From Oceanobacillus kimchii X50 (lineage in GTDB: Bacteria > Bacillota > Bacilli > Bacillales > Amphibacillaceae): DNA of 64,000 nucleotides. The stretch's first letter is position 1, and each line of letters starts with the position of its first letter. Both the position numbers and the translations under genes were made by a program. Positions 8,889-18,336 of this stretch are shown piece after piece. A model generated the notes under the pieces. That model searched no databases and was not told the origin of the DNA. It was given only the letters and a program-made list of their open reading frames with translations. The stretch lies in NCBI RefSeq assembly GCF_000340475.1, contig NZ_CM001792.1:3647253-3711252 (forward strand). The letters run 5' to 3'.

Positions 8889-9839
8889 CTAGGGATAAGT
8901 AACCTCCGGATATAATTGAATAATTTGTTCTTCTTCGATGTCCTCTGCTTCTATATGTTTAATAAGCATTTGGACTAAACTCTCTGCGATTTTTTCAGAA
9001 GGTACTCCAACTGTATATACTGGCGTATCAATAGCATCAAATTTTTTAATATTATCGTAGGAAACAATCATCGGCTTTTCCGCTTGTTTATCAATATGGT
9101 GTAGTAAACCCATTGTAATATCATAACTACCACATACAATTCCTCTTTTAAGCGTATTATTCGCGAGAAATTTTCTTAACGAGTTACTTGTTACCTCTTC
9201 GGACAACCCTTCTGAATCGATTAGTCGATAGTTGACTTTCTTTTCTTCACAATAATGAATAAATGTTTCTTTCTTTATAATCTGTCGGATATCCTTCGTT
9301 TCGAGGTCACCGATATAATCTATTTCACTATGCCCTTTATCCATTAGGGTATCTACCGCTAGTTGCATAGATTTATCGTGATTAACATTAATGATTGGAT
9401 AATCTAATTCTCGTTCTACACCGTACGCAACTACAGGAATATTATTTGTTATTTTAGCAGGCAGCCTCGTTTCTTCCCCTTCATCAAAAACGATCACTCC
9501 ATCAAATCGCAATTCCAAAAATTTCCCAGCAGCAGTTATTGGATCATCGATAGATACCACCATAAAATAACCCGCTTTTTTTACTGCCTCATTTATTTGT
9601 GAAGCCAGTGTGGTAACGGCTACTCTATCTACTGCTGGCCATATTAAACCAATGGTATTACTTTTATTGGAGACTAAAGATCTTGCAGAATTATTTGGAA
9701 TATAATTCATTTCTTCTGCTTTTTCTTTAATCTTTCTTTTCGTTGCTTCAGTCACAAGTGGGGAGTCTTTGAGAGCCTTACTCACCGTAGAATAGCTCAC
9801 TCCACATTCTATCGCTATATCCTTTAATGTTACGGCCAT
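8889..9839 (-). CDS. LacI family repressor of the hexuronate regulon
   Basis: Repressor of 316 residues. The N-terminal LacI helix-turn-helix (residues 3-25, VTLKDIAIECGVSYSTVSKAL) and hinge (NNSARSLVSNKSNTIG) precede a sugar-binding periplasmic-like domain. It is divergent from dctP of the hexuronate operon. A perfect 18-bp palindrome with a central CG, the LacI-family signature, lies just upstream of dctP and again upstream of the GH31 gene, so both are probably its operators. The inducer is presumably a hexuronate or a pathway intermediate. Confidence 0.92.
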   Translation of the reverse strand: MAVTLKDIAIECGVSYSTVSKALKDSPLVTEATKRKIKEKAEEMNYIPNNSARSLVSNKSNTIGLIWPAVDRVAVTTLASQINEAVKKAGYFMVVSIDDPITAAGKFLELRFDGVIVFDEGEETRLPAKITNNIPVVAYGVERELDYPIINVNHDKSMQLAVDTLMDKGHSEIDYIGDLETKDIRQIIKKETFIHYCEEKKVNYRLIDSEGLSEEVTSNSLRKFLANNTLKRGIVCGSYDITMGLLHHIDKQAEKPMIVSYDNIKKFDAIDTPVYTVGVPSEKIAESLVQMLIKHIEAEDIEEEQIIQLYPEVTYP

Positions 9840-9863
9840 TTTTAAACTCCTTAAAATTATCTA

Positions 9864-9892
9864 TTGATTTATCTGCTAGATAATTATATCAT
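9864..9892 (+). promoter_or_regulatory. Probable sigma-A promoter of the dctP operon
   Basis: TTGATT (9864-9869), a 17-base spacer and TATCAT (9887-9892). The operator palindrome lies about 35 bases downstream of the -10, where a bound repressor would block elongation or clearance. Confidence 0.5.
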
Positions 9893-9925
9893 AATAATTA
9901 ATTGTTATGAATATTTCCAACCAAA

Positions 9926-9943
9926 AATAACAACGTTGTTATT
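9926..9943. promoter_or_regulatory. LacI-type operator 1
   Basis: AATAACAACGTTGTTATT is a perfect 18-bp palindrome centred on CG, just upstream of the dctP ribosome site. The identical sequence occurs at 18212-18229 and nowhere else that I found in the window. Confidence 0.85.
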
Positions 9944-9960
9944 CAGCAAGGAGGCTAAAC

Positions 9961-10968
9961 ATGCGTATTTTTTTATTGTTGTTTGTAAGCGTTTTAACTT
10001 TGTTGGTAGGGTGCACTTCGTCTAGTAATTCTAGTAGTGCTGCTCAGCCCAAAGAAATGGTTTTAGGTCATAACCAGCCTACAACTCATCCAATTCATGA
10101 ATCATTGGTTGACTTTAAAGAATTGTTAGAAGAAAAATCAAATGGCAAGTTAGAACTTAAGATATATGCGAATGGGCAGCTCGGTAGTGAGCGAGAAGTA
10201 ATCGAAATGACGCAAACCAATGCAGTACAATTTACAAAAGTCTCTGCGAGTGCATTAGAAGGTTTCTCAGAGTCCTATTCTTTGTTTAGTATGCCTTATC
10301 TATTTGAATCCCAAGAAAAATATCGTGAGATCATGAAAAAACCTGTAATTCAAGAAGCATTTTACAATACAACCGCAGATAACGGTTTTATCGGCATTAC
10401 TTATTATGATGCTGGAGTTCGTAATATGTACACCAAGGATCGTATTATCAAAACAAATGACGACATGCATGGATTAAAGACACGTGTGCAGCCAAGCAAA
10501 ACGAGTGTACAGCTTATTGAGTCATTGGGAGGAACACCAACTCCAATGTCTTTCGGTGAAGTGTACACGGCTTTACAGTCCGGAATTATTGATGCAGCTG
10601 AAAATAATGAATCCGCTCTCACAGACAATAAGCATGGAGAAGTTGCGAAACATTACTTTTACACAGAACATGCTATGGTACCTGATATCTTAATTATGAA
10701 TGTCGATACCTATAACGAATTGTCAGAAGAAGAACAAACATGGATTAAAGAGGCTGCGGAAGAGTCTACTGCATTACACGAGCCACGTTGGGATCAAAAA
10801 ATGAAAGAATCGAAAGAAATTGCGGAGGAAGAGATGGGAGTTACGTTTTATGAAGTGGATAAGAGTTCATTTATGGAATCCGTAAAACCCTTGCAAGAAT
10901 CATTTCAAAAGAATAAAGCAACAAGGGAACAATATAACCTGATTATGGAGGAGGGGCAAGATGAATAA
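9961..10968 (+). CDS. dctP: TRAP transporter substrate-binding lipoprotein DctP
   Basis: Extracytoplasmic solute receptor of 335 residues. The N-terminal signal ends in the lipobox LLVGC (Cys19), so it is anchored to the outer face of the membrane. The DctP fold is shown by GHNQPTTHP, VQFTKVSASALEGF, the conserved Arg in LKTRVQPSK (which binds the substrate carboxylate), and AAENNESAL. First gene of a hexuronate operon; the stop overlaps the start of dctQ. AAGGAGG precedes the ATG. The substrate is probably a hexuronate (D-glucuronate, galacturonate or fructuronate) or a uronate-containing glycoside, judged from the downstream enzymes. Confidence 0.93.
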   Translation: MRIFLLLFVSVLTLLVGCTSSSNSSSAAQPKEMVLGHNQPTTHPIHESLVDFKELLEEKSNGKLELKIYANGQLGSEREVIEMTQTNAVQFTKVSASALEGFSESYSLFSMPYLFESQEKYREIMKKPVIQEAFYNTTADNGFIGITYYDAGVRNMYTKDRIIKTNDDMHGLKTRVQPSKTSVQLIESLGGTPTPMSFGEVYTALQSGIIDAAENNESALTDNKHGEVAKHYFYTEHAMVPDILIMNVDTYNELSEEEQTWIKEAAEESTALHEPRWDQKMKESKEIAEEEMGVTFYEVDKSSFMESVKPLQESFQKNKATREQYNLIMEEGQDE

Positions 10969-11449
10969 TGCAAAAAAAATTATTGATAAGACCCTTCTCA
11001 TTATCACTGGAATCTTAATTAGTGTGATGTCCATTTTATCTATTTGGCAAGTTGTTGCCAGATATATTTTAAGTACACCTAGTACCGTAAGTGAAGAAAT
11101 TATCCGAATGTTGCTCATATGGTTCTCTCTAACAAGTGCTGCCTATGTATTCGGTCAGCAAAAGCACATTGCTATTGTTTTCTTTCGAGACAAGCTTTCT
11201 ATCAAAGGACAGATAATGATTCTACGAATATCTAACATTATCTTACTTCTGATCGCTCTTGTACTTATGATCTGGGGTGGTATTCAAGTAGTAAACCTTA
11301 CCTTAACACAGGTAGCGCCATCTACTGGGATATCAATGGCATTTATGTACGGCGCACTTCCTATTTCTGGTTTATTTATTACTTTTTATGCACTATATAA
11401 TTTCACAACAGTGAAGTTATCCATCACAGAGAAAGGGAGTGATGCATAA
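10961..11449 (+). CDS. dctQ: TRAP transporter small permease DctQ
   Basis: Small membrane subunit of 162 residues with four hydrophobic segments (about 8-30, 45-62, 85-107 and 128-147). It contains the DctQ signature around EEIIRMLLIWFSLTSAAYVFGQQKHI. It overlaps dctP by eight bases and its stop overlaps the dctM start (TAATG), so the three subunits are translationally coupled. GGAGGAGGGG precedes the ATG. Confidence 0.92.
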   Translation: MNNAKKIIDKTLLIITGILISVMSILSIWQVVARYILSTPSTVSEEIIRMLLIWFSLTSAAYVFGQQKHIAIVFFRDKLSIKGQIMILRISNIILLLIALVLMIWGGIQVVNLTLTQVAPSTGISMAFMYGALPISGLFITFYALYNFTTVKLSITEKGSDA

Positions 11450-12744
11450 TGACTATCATTGCAGGAATAGTATTATTTCTATCTTTTTTCATTTTGCTAT
11501 TTTTCAGCATTCCGATTGCGATATCTATTATTATTAGCTCTATCCTAACATTGCTATTAATTTTACCGTTTGATGTAACCATTATTACTGCTGCACAACG
11601 CATGGTCACAGGTATTGATAACTTTACCATGTTAGCAATTCCTTTATTTGTATTAGCAGGTATATTAATGAATAATGGCGGGATTGCTTTTCGATTAGTT
11701 AATTTTGCAAAAGTATTAGTGGGGAGAATGCCTGGATCACTTGCTCATACGAATATTGTTGGAAATATGTTATTTGGATCTATTTCGGGTTCTAGTGTAG
11801 CCGCAGCCGCAGCAATGGGAAGAATTATGACTCCCTTACAACAAAAACAGGGTTATCGAAAAGAATATTCCGCTGCTGCCAATATCGCATCAGCACCAGC
11901 CGGGTTATTAATTCCCCCGAGTTCCATGCTTATTGTCTACTCCCTAGTAAGTGGTGGGACATCGATTGCAGCCTTATTTATGGCTGGTTATATTCCCGGG
12001 ATATTATGGGGAACTACTTGTATGATTGTTGCCTATATACTGGCAAAAAAAGAAGGTTATTCAGTATCAGAGAAAATAGGCTGGAAAGATCGCTTATTTC
12101 TAATTCTTGATGCTATTCCTAGTTTATTTTTAGTTATCATCGTTATTGGAGGTATTGTTGCAGGGGTATTTACCGCAACTGAAGGTGCTGCAATTGCAGT
12201 ATTATATGCATTAATACTTTCTTTAATCTATAAAAGCTTTAAATTAAAAGACATTCCGAATATATTAAAAGAAACTGTTGAAATCACTGGGATGATATTA
12301 CTTTTAATTACCGCTTCTGCTCTATTCTCTTTAGTAATGAGCTATACAGGATTACCAGAAGCGATATCGAATGGAATTCTGTCATTAACAGAAAATCCAA
12401 TTCTTTTATTACTGCTTATGAATATTATTTTACTCGTAATCGGTACATTTATGGATATTACACCGGCAGTATTAATATTTACACCGATATTTTTACCAAT
12501 TGCGACTTCTGTAGGGTTAGACCCTGTTCATTTCGGAATTGTCATTGCATTTAACCTATGTATCGGAAATATAACTCCGCCAGTAGGGAGTGCATTATTT
12601 GTAGGAGCTAGTGTAGCCAATGTAAAAATTGAGAGCGTGATTCGTACCCTTGTACCTTATTTCATAGCGCTTATCATTATGTTATTGGTGATCACTTTTA
12701 TCCCACAGATATCACTATTTTTACCAAATTTATTTGGACTATAA
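11449..12744 (+). CDS. dctM: TRAP transporter large permease DctM
   Basis: Channel subunit of 431 residues, full family length, with about twelve hydrophobic segments and the stretches NNGGIAFRLVNFAK, GSLAHTNIVGNMLFGSISGSS and SAPAGLLIPPSSML. It is the last transporter subunit before uxaC and is closely similar to the partial DctM at 1-1251. Confidence 0.94.
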   Translation: MTIIAGIVLFLSFFILLFFSIPIAISIIISSILTLLLILPFDVTIITAAQRMVTGIDNFTMLAIPLFVLAGILMNNGGIAFRLVNFAKVLVGRMPGSLAHTNIVGNMLFGSISGSSVAAAAAMGRIMTPLQQKQGYRKEYSAAANIASAPAGLLIPPSSMLIVYSLVSGGTSIAALFMAGYIPGILWGTTCMIVAYILAKKEGYSVSEKIGWKDRLFLILDAIPSLFLVIIVIGGIVAGVFTATEGAAIAVLYALILSLIYKSFKLKDIPNILKETVEITGMILLLITASALFSLVMSYTGLPEAISNGILSLTENPILLLLLMNIILLVIGTFMDITPAVLIFTPIFLPIATSVGLDPVHFGIVIAFNLCIGNITPPVGSALFVGASVANVKIESVIRTLVPYFIALIIMLLVITFIPQISLFLPNLFGL

Positions 12745-12771
12745 AGTAATGATTGATGGAGGAATGTTTAT

Positions 12772-14181
12772 ATGGTTTTAATCAACAACGACTTTTTACT
12801 AACAAATCAAAAATCAAAACAACTTTATGACTCTATTAAAGAGGTTCCCATTTACGATTTCCATTGCCATCTTAGTCCAAAGGAAATCTATGAAAATAAA
12901 AACTTCGAGACAATAACACAGCTATGGTTAAGGCACGACCATTATAAATGGCGATTGATGCGCGTGAATGGAATAGATGAATCTCTTATTACTGGTAACG
13001 AAAACGACTTTGACAAATTTAAAGCATTTATAGAGATGCTACCAAAAACCATAATGAACCCAATGTATCATTGGTGTTATATCGAACTAGCGAGATATTT
13101 TGACCATTACAAAGCTGTTCAGCATACTGAAACACTACAGCTATATAATGATTTAAATGCACAATTACAAAAAGAGTCCCACAAGCCACGTAATCTTTTG
13201 AAAAAAAGTAATGTAAAAGTCGTATGTACGACCGATGATCCGTGTGATGACTTAGTATATCACCAACGATTAGCAGAAGATACATCATTTGATATTGAAA
13301 TAAGACCAACATTTAGACCAGACTATTATATTAACCTTAATCACGATACGATTCATCAAGCTATCCATCGTTTAGAAGAAGCAACCGCTGCTGATATTCA
13401 CTCGTTTGATGATTACATTGAAGCGCTAGGAGAACGAGTACGATATTTTCATCAACACGGAGCAAGAAGCGCTGACCAAAGTTTTTCCGAAGTAGTACTA
13501 ACAGGATTAGAAAAAGAAGATGTACAAGCCTATTTCCAACAATTAAAGGACGGCGCTTCATTAGATCCTTATATATTAAGACAACTATCAGGCTATTTGC
13601 TAACAACATTAGCAAAGTCGTATAAACATTATGGATGGGTGATGCAATTACATCTTGGCCCATTACGAAATAATAACTCTATTCAACATCAAGCTATTGG
13701 AAAAGATGCTGGATTTGACAGTATTGGAGACCCTTTAAGTGCTAGAGATCTAAACCTTTTTCTAGATCACTTAAATAGCCATCATGTACTTCCGGATACG
13801 ATTATTTATCCTCACAATGCAAATGATCATCTGATGGTTCAGGCTACCGCAGGAAACTTTACTTCCAAGGAAGCTAAAGTCCAATTAGGTGCTGCATGGT
13901 GGTATAACGACACAAAAGATGGAATGATTCAACATCTAATCGACTACGCTAATGTAGGCTTATTATCTGAGTTTGTCGGAATGTTAACCGACTCAAGAAG
14001 TTTATTATCATACTCTCGACACGAGTATTTCCGAAGAATCTTATGCCAGTTAGTAGGAGATTTAGTAGAAAAGGGAGAAATTGAAGATGATGTGGAATTA
14101 TTAACCGATATTCTAAAAGATATCTGCTTTAATAACGCTACACGATTATTCCGTATTGAAAATATGAAGGAGGTAAAATAA
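12772..14181 (+). CDS. uxaC: Glucuronate isomerase
   Basis: Uronate isomerase of 469 residues, converting D-glucuronate to D-fructuronate (or D-galacturonate to D-tagaturonate), the first step of hexuronate breakdown. The amidohydrolase metal motif is near the N-terminus in DFHCHLSPKEIYEN, followed by the family-specific WLRHDHYKWRLMRVNGI. Later landmarks are TTDDPCDDL and LQLHLGPLRNNN. GATGGAGG precedes the ATG and the stop overlaps the uxuA start, so it is in one operon with the TRAP genes. Confidence 0.96.
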   Translation: MVLINNDFLLTNQKSKQLYDSIKEVPIYDFHCHLSPKEIYENKNFETITQLWLRHDHYKWRLMRVNGIDESLITGNENDFDKFKAFIEMLPKTIMNPMYHWCYIELARYFDHYKAVQHTETLQLYNDLNAQLQKESHKPRNLLKKSNVKVVCTTDDPCDDLVYHQRLAEDTSFDIEIRPTFRPDYYINLNHDTIHQAIHRLEEATAADIHSFDDYIEALGERVRYFHQHGARSADQSFSEVVLTGLEKEDVQAYFQQLKDGASLDPYILRQLSGYLLTTLAKSYKHYGWVMQLHLGPLRNNNSIQHQAIGKDAGFDSIGDPLSARDLNLFLDHLNSHHVLPDTIIYPHNANDHLMVQATAGNFTSKEAKVQLGAAWWYNDTKDGMIQHLIDYANVGLLSEFVGMLTDSRSLLSYSRHEYFRRILCQLVGDLVEKGEIEDDVELLTDILKDICFNNATRLFRIENMKEVK

Positions 14182-15230
14182 TGCAATTATCTTTTCGATG
14201 GTATGGAAATACTGACCCAGTTACTTTAAAACAGATTAAACAGATACCTGACATGAAAAATATTGTATCCGCAATTTACGATGTTCCAGTTGGTGAAGTT
14301 TGGACGAAGGATAAAATTAATTCATTAAAGTCATCCATTGAACAAGAAGGACTTACATTATCCGTTATTGAGAGTCTTCCAGTTCATGAGTCTATTAAAC
14401 TAGGTGAGGCTAATCGAGATAGTTTAATAGAAAATTATAAAGAATCGTTAAGAAACCTTGGTAATTCCGGCATCAAAACAGTTTGTTATAACTTTATGCC
14501 TGTATTTGATTGGACTCGATCCAACTTGGATTATGAATTAGAAGATGGTTCAAAAACGCTGATGTATGATAATGATTTTGTAAAAGACATCGACCCTGTA
14601 ACCACAAACCTTAATCTTCCGGGTTGGGATGAGAGTTACACGAAAGAGGAAATGGCTGCCTTAATCGAGAAATATCGTCAAATTGACGAAGAGGACCTAT
14701 GGAGAAATCTAGAATACTTCCTAAATGAAGTTTTACCTGTAGCTATTGAACACGATATTGACCTTACGATTCATCCAGATGATCCACCATGGTCCATCTT
14801 TGGAATACCGAGAATTATTAAAACAAAAGAAAGCTATCAACGCCTAATCTCAATTAACTCCTCCAAAAATAATGGTATTTGTTTTTGTACGGGTTCCTTA
14901 GGATGCCTAGAAGAAAATGATCTCCCGGAAATCATCAAGGAGTTTGGCGATCACATCCACTTTGTGCATATGCGAAACATAAAACGACTGGATAATCATT
15001 CTTTTGTTGAGAGCGGTCATCTATCGAAATATGGATCGGTAAATATGAAAGAAGTGGTTCGTGCATTAAAAGCCATTGATTATAAAGGGACGATTCGTCC
15101 AGATCACGGGAGAATGATTTGGGGAGAGACTGGAAAAGCTGGCTACGGATTATTTGACCGTGCACTAGGTGCAACATACATTAACGGTCTTATTGAAGGA
15201 GTGGAGACAAATGACTCAACAATTTCATAA
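14181..15230 (+). CDS. uxuA: Mannonate dehydratase
   Basis: Enzyme of 349 residues that removes water from D-mannonate to give 2-keto-3-deoxygluconate. Family stretches include LSFRWYGNTDPVTLKQIKQI at the start, CYNFMPVFDWTR, LTIHPDDPPW (metal-binding His) and HFVHMRN. The length matches Firmicute UxuA (about 350). Start overlaps the uxaC stop; the end overlaps the next gene by 20 bases. Confidence 0.96.
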   Translation: MQLSFRWYGNTDPVTLKQIKQIPDMKNIVSAIYDVPVGEVWTKDKINSLKSSIEQEGLTLSVIESLPVHESIKLGEANRDSLIENYKESLRNLGNSGIKTVCYNFMPVFDWTRSNLDYELEDGSKTLMYDNDFVKDIDPVTTNLNLPGWDESYTKEEMAALIEKYRQIDEEDLWRNLEYFLNEVLPVAIEHDIDLTIHPDDPPWSIFGIPRIIKTKESYQRLISINSSKNNGICFCTGSLGCLEENDLPEIIKEFGDHIHFVHMRNIKRLDNHSFVESGHLSKYGSVNMKEVVRALKAIDYKGTIRPDHGRMIWGETGKAGYGLFDRALGATYINGLIEGVETNDSTIS

Positions 15231-16029
15231 TCTTAATGTTATTGTTACTGGTGCAAGTGGGGTAATTGGTAGTACGTTTGTAAAAGCTTTAGTCAGCGCA
15301 GGAGCGAACGTTGGATTACTTGGTCGCAACGAAGGGAAGCTACAGAAAGTAATTGAAGAAACTGATCATCCTGAAAAAAGCATTGCTCTAGTGGCTGATG
15401 TACTGGATAAAGCATCTCTTATTCATGCTAAACAACACTTTAATGAACGGTTTGGTAACATCCATGCACTCATTAATTGCGCAGGAGGAAATCATCCTGA
15501 TGCAACGACCGATGATGAACATTATAATCCAAATACAGAGAAAAACTTATTCGGACTTAGTGAAGAAGGTGTAGAAAGTGTATTTCGACTCAACTATACT
15601 GGTAGCTTTCTTCCCATCCAAGTGTTTGGCCAAGATTTAACGGAAGGTGAAGGGAATACAATTATTAATATCTCTTCCATGAATGCATTTCAGCCACTCA
15701 CAAAAATTCCTGCATATAGTGGAGCCAAAGCAGCAATTAGTAATTTTACACAATGGCTCAGTACGTACTTCGAAGGGAAAGTACGAGTAAACGCCATAGC
15801 ACCTGGTTTTTTTGAAACATCGCAAAATAAGGCGTTGCTCCGAAATCAAGATGGTTCCTATTCAAACAGAGCGAATAAAATACTTGGGCAAACACCGATG
15901 AATCGCTTTGGGGACCCAGAAGACTTAATTGGAACGCTATTTTGGTTATTGGATTATGAGGCAAGTAAATTTGTGACGGGAGTCGTCATTCCTGTCGATG
16001 GAGGATTCTCTTCCTACTCCGGAGTTTAA
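15211..16029 (+). CDS. SDR-family fructuronate (mannonate) oxidoreductase
   Basis: Short-chain dehydrogenase of 272 residues with the NAD(P) motif TGASGVIGS near residue 14, catalytic Ser in NISSMNAF and the YSGAK Tyr/Lys pair. By position after uxuA it most likely interconverts D-fructuronate and D-mannonate, like B. subtilis YjmF (UxuB), rather than being the unrelated long-chain E. coli UxuB. ATG 15211 is chosen because GGAGTGGAG lies immediately upstream; the frame is open further left inside uxuA but without a ribosome site. Kdg kinase and aldolase are not in the window. Confidence 0.9.
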   Translation: MTQQFHNLNVIVTGASGVIGSTFVKALVSAGANVGLLGRNEGKLQKVIEETDHPEKSIALVADVLDKASLIHAKQHFNERFGNIHALINCAGGNHPDATTDDEHYNPNTEKNLFGLSEEGVESVFRLNYTGSFLPIQVFGQDLTEGEGNTIINISSMNAFQPLTKIPAYSGAKAAISNFTQWLSTYFEGKVRVNAIAPGFFETSQNKALLRNQDGSYSNRANKILGQTPMNRFGDPEDLIGTLFWLLDYEASKFVTGVVIPVDGGFSSYSGV

Positions 16030-16041
16030 TCGTAAATAAGG

Positions 16042-16090
16042 AAAGCCGAGCTAAAACGGGAATACTTCCCCGAGAATAGTTCGGCTTTTA
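16042..16090. terminator. Bidirectional terminator between the uronate operon and the GH31 gene
   Basis: AAAGCCGA (16042-16049) pairs with TCGGCTTT (16081-16088); an inner GGG/CCC pair extends the structure. It separates convergent genes. Confidence 0.75.
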
Positions 16091-16099
16091 CTCTATCTA

Positions 16100-18199
16100 T
16101 TAAAATCGTTTATCTTGGACTACTTTCAGATCATCGTCATACATTGGGATAGAAGTTCCTTTTTTCACAAACAAAGGAATATGGTCCAATGCAACATCTA
16201 CAGTTATTGTCCTTCCGCCTTCGTATTCTTTACGATTATGGAAGTTAATCCATCCTTCTTCGTTATTTGGTAAATATACCTCTCTCTTCGTTTGGCCTTG
16301 TTCTATAATCGGACAAACTAATAATCTATCACCAAGCAAGAAATCATCACCATCTCGAAATGTATGTTCATCATGTTCGAATTCATAGAAGGTAGGACGA
16401 ATAATTGGCTCATATGCTTCATGTGCCTGTCCCACAAGATATTGAATATATGGAACAAACCGCTCATGTAAATGCATGGCACCCTTAACTTCTTCTAGCA
16501 CTTCCGGATGCATCCAAGCTTCATTGACAGATCCATCTTCATTCCATGAGTGGATGGAAAATCTCGGATAAAAGGCGCCACATTGTACCCAACGTAAAAA
16601 TAATTCTGGATCTGGCTTATCTCCAGAGAAACCACCAATATCATGTCCAAAATTATACACTCCGGATAAGCTTAGTCCGATCGCCATTTGATTGTTAAAT
16701 TTGAGCGTATGCCAACTTGTTCTGTTATCACCTGTCCACGTTTGCACATACTTACTCATACCTGCACAACCAGAACGACTTATAACATATGGAAATCTTT
16801 CTTGGTGATAATCCATTTGAATCTCTCTAGATGCCTTCATCATTAATAATGGCATAATAGATTTATAGTCATTGAAATTTCCTCCATTACCGAAGCCATG
16901 TACTTGCGCATTACTATCCCAAATTTCGAATTCATTATTGTCATTCCAGGTACAATTTATATGATTCTCTAATAATTTCGTCTTGATCTGCTCTTTCCAC
17001 CATGTAATCGTTTGAGGATTTGTGAAATCAAGATAATATCCTTGATCATCCCAAAACTGAACCAATAATGGTTCTCCTGCCTCATCATTAATAAATCCAT
17101 TAAATTCCATTACTTCTTCTAATAATGGGTGGTTTACCATTAATGAAGGCTTAATATTTGCGACAATTTGTACGCCTTGATCTACGAAACTTTTACCAAA
17201 TTCTTTTGGATTTGGAAACTTATCATAATTCCAGTTAAACACATAACGTTTATCCTTAATAGAAGTATATCCTGATGAAAGGTGGAAAGATCGTACCGCT
17301 ATATCATGTTGATTACATTGGTTAAGAAAATCTTCTAGTAACTTTTGTGAGTTAGGTAGATCCGTATATTGCATTGTTGACCCAGAATAGGAAATACCCC
17401 ATTGAGGCATTTTAGTTGGTCTACCTGTTAACCAACTAAATTGTTTTGTTACATCCTTTATTTTAGGACCTCCAATCACATAATAATCTAAGAAATCACT
17501 TTTTGTTTCATAATATCTATATGCTCCATGATAATTATCTAATTCCTGTCCAAAATCAAATGCTGAATCTTGATAATCATCATAAAATATTCCAATCGAT
17601 TGCTCGATGTCTGGCTTATACGTGATATAGAAAGGAATATGCTTATATAGAGGATCCGTTGTTTCAGCATTATACCCCATTGCATCAATATTCATCATTC
17701 TAAATCGTCGTCCGTGCTTATTAACTTTACCCGTTTTTTCTCCTAATCCGAAATACATTTCTGCTTCATCACGTTGGAGATAATGACAAGTTGGGTGATT
17801 CGAGCTTATCTGGTGTTTATAGCTTTGTGTTTGACGATCAGTGAGTACCTCTTCAAACTCTCCGTTTGCTTCTAGTTGATACCACGTCAGATAAAATCCT
17901 TTTTTCTCTATAATCAATTTTAGCTTCGATGTTGTTATTTCGATGGTGTTCTCATTATTAATAAAATCATAGTTAGGACAAGAGAACGGTTTCATAAATT
18001 GACGTGATAATCCTTGATAAGGAAGGTCAGTATCACCTGGTGTAACCGTCCATGTCGGGAGTTCAATCTCTTCTTTTTCACTCAATTTCACGTTCATAAT
18101 CGAAGGTTCTAAAATACGAATGTGACCGTACATAGAATGCGATTGATTTGTTAAAGTAACTTGATTGGACTTATGTGATATAACTTGAAATTCATTCAT
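16100..18199 (-). CDS. Glycoside hydrolase family 31 alpha-glycosidase
   Basis: Retaining alpha-glycosidase of 699 residues. The N-terminal beta-sandwich contains MYFGLGEKTGKVNKHGRR; the barrel carries the GH31 nucleophile in WNDNNE and the acid/base Asp in RSGCAGMSKY...WTGDN. No signal peptide, so it acts in the cytoplasm on an imported glycoside. ATG 18199 is chosen because GGAGTG lies six bases upstream; the frame runs further left over the operator. The operator identical to that of the hexuronate operon lies 13 bases before the start, so it is probably induced with uronate catabolism. Its substrate may therefore be a uronate-containing or other anionic alpha-glycoside; ordinary alpha-glucosidase or alpha-xylosidase activity remains possible. 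Confidence 0.92.
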   Translation of the reverse strand: MNEFQVISHKSNQVTLTNQSHSMYGHIRILEPSIMNVKLSEKEEIELPTWTVTPGDTDLPYQGLSRQFMKPFSCPNYDFINNENTIEITTSKLKLIIEKKGFYLTWYQLEANGEFEEVLTDRQTQSYKHQISSNHPTCHYLQRDEAEMYFGLGEKTGKVNKHGRRFRMMNIDAMGYNAETTDPLYKHIPFYITYKPDIEQSIGIFYDDYQDSAFDFGQELDNYHGAYRYYETKSDFLDYYVIGGPKIKDVTKQFSWLTGRPTKMPQWGISYSGSTMQYTDLPNSQKLLEDFLNQCNQHDIAVRSFHLSSGYTSIKDKRYVFNWNYDKFPNPKEFGKSFVDQGVQIVANIKPSLMVNHPLLEEVMEFNGFINDEAGEPLLVQFWDDQGYYLDFTNPQTITWWKEQIKTKLLENHINCTWNDNNEFEIWDSNAQVHGFGNGGNFNDYKSIMPLLMMKASREIQMDYHQERFPYVISRSGCAGMSKYVQTWTGDNRTSWHTLKFNNQMAIGLSLSGVYNFGHDIGGFSGDKPDPELFLRWVQCGAFYPRFSIHSWNEDGSVNEAWMHPEVLEEVKGAMHLHERFVPYIQYLVGQAHEAYEPIIRPTFYEFEHDEHTFRDGDDFLLGDRLLVCPIIEQGQTKREVYLPNNEEGWINFHNRKEYEGGRTITVDVALDHIPLFVKKGTSIPMYDDDLKVVQDKRF

Positions 18200-18211
18200 T
18201 TTGTTCACTCC

Positions 18212-18229
18212 AATAACAACGTTGTTATT
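18212..18229. promoter_or_regulatory. LacI-type operator 2
   Basis: AATAACAACGTTGTTATT, identical to operator 1 at 9926-9943, lies directly upstream of the ribosome site of the GH31 gene. Confidence 0.85.
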
Positions 18230-18336
18230 ACAAATATGCCACACTTTATTAAAAAAATAAAGCTACTTGGTGAAATTTTTGTAATACTAAAAAATAAACA
18301 CAATATCGTATTTATTTCCTGCTTTTAACACTAAAT

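Noticed and set aside
9857..9883. Inverted repeat TTATCTA/TAGATAA in the lacI-dctP region
   Set aside because: It overlaps the predicted promoter spacer and lacks the central CG of LacI operators; probably chance in AT-rich DNA.
11991..12004. Noc-like site TATTCCCGGGATAT
   Set aside because: Three mismatches to the consensus and inside dctM coding sequence (residues IPGIL); most likely chance.
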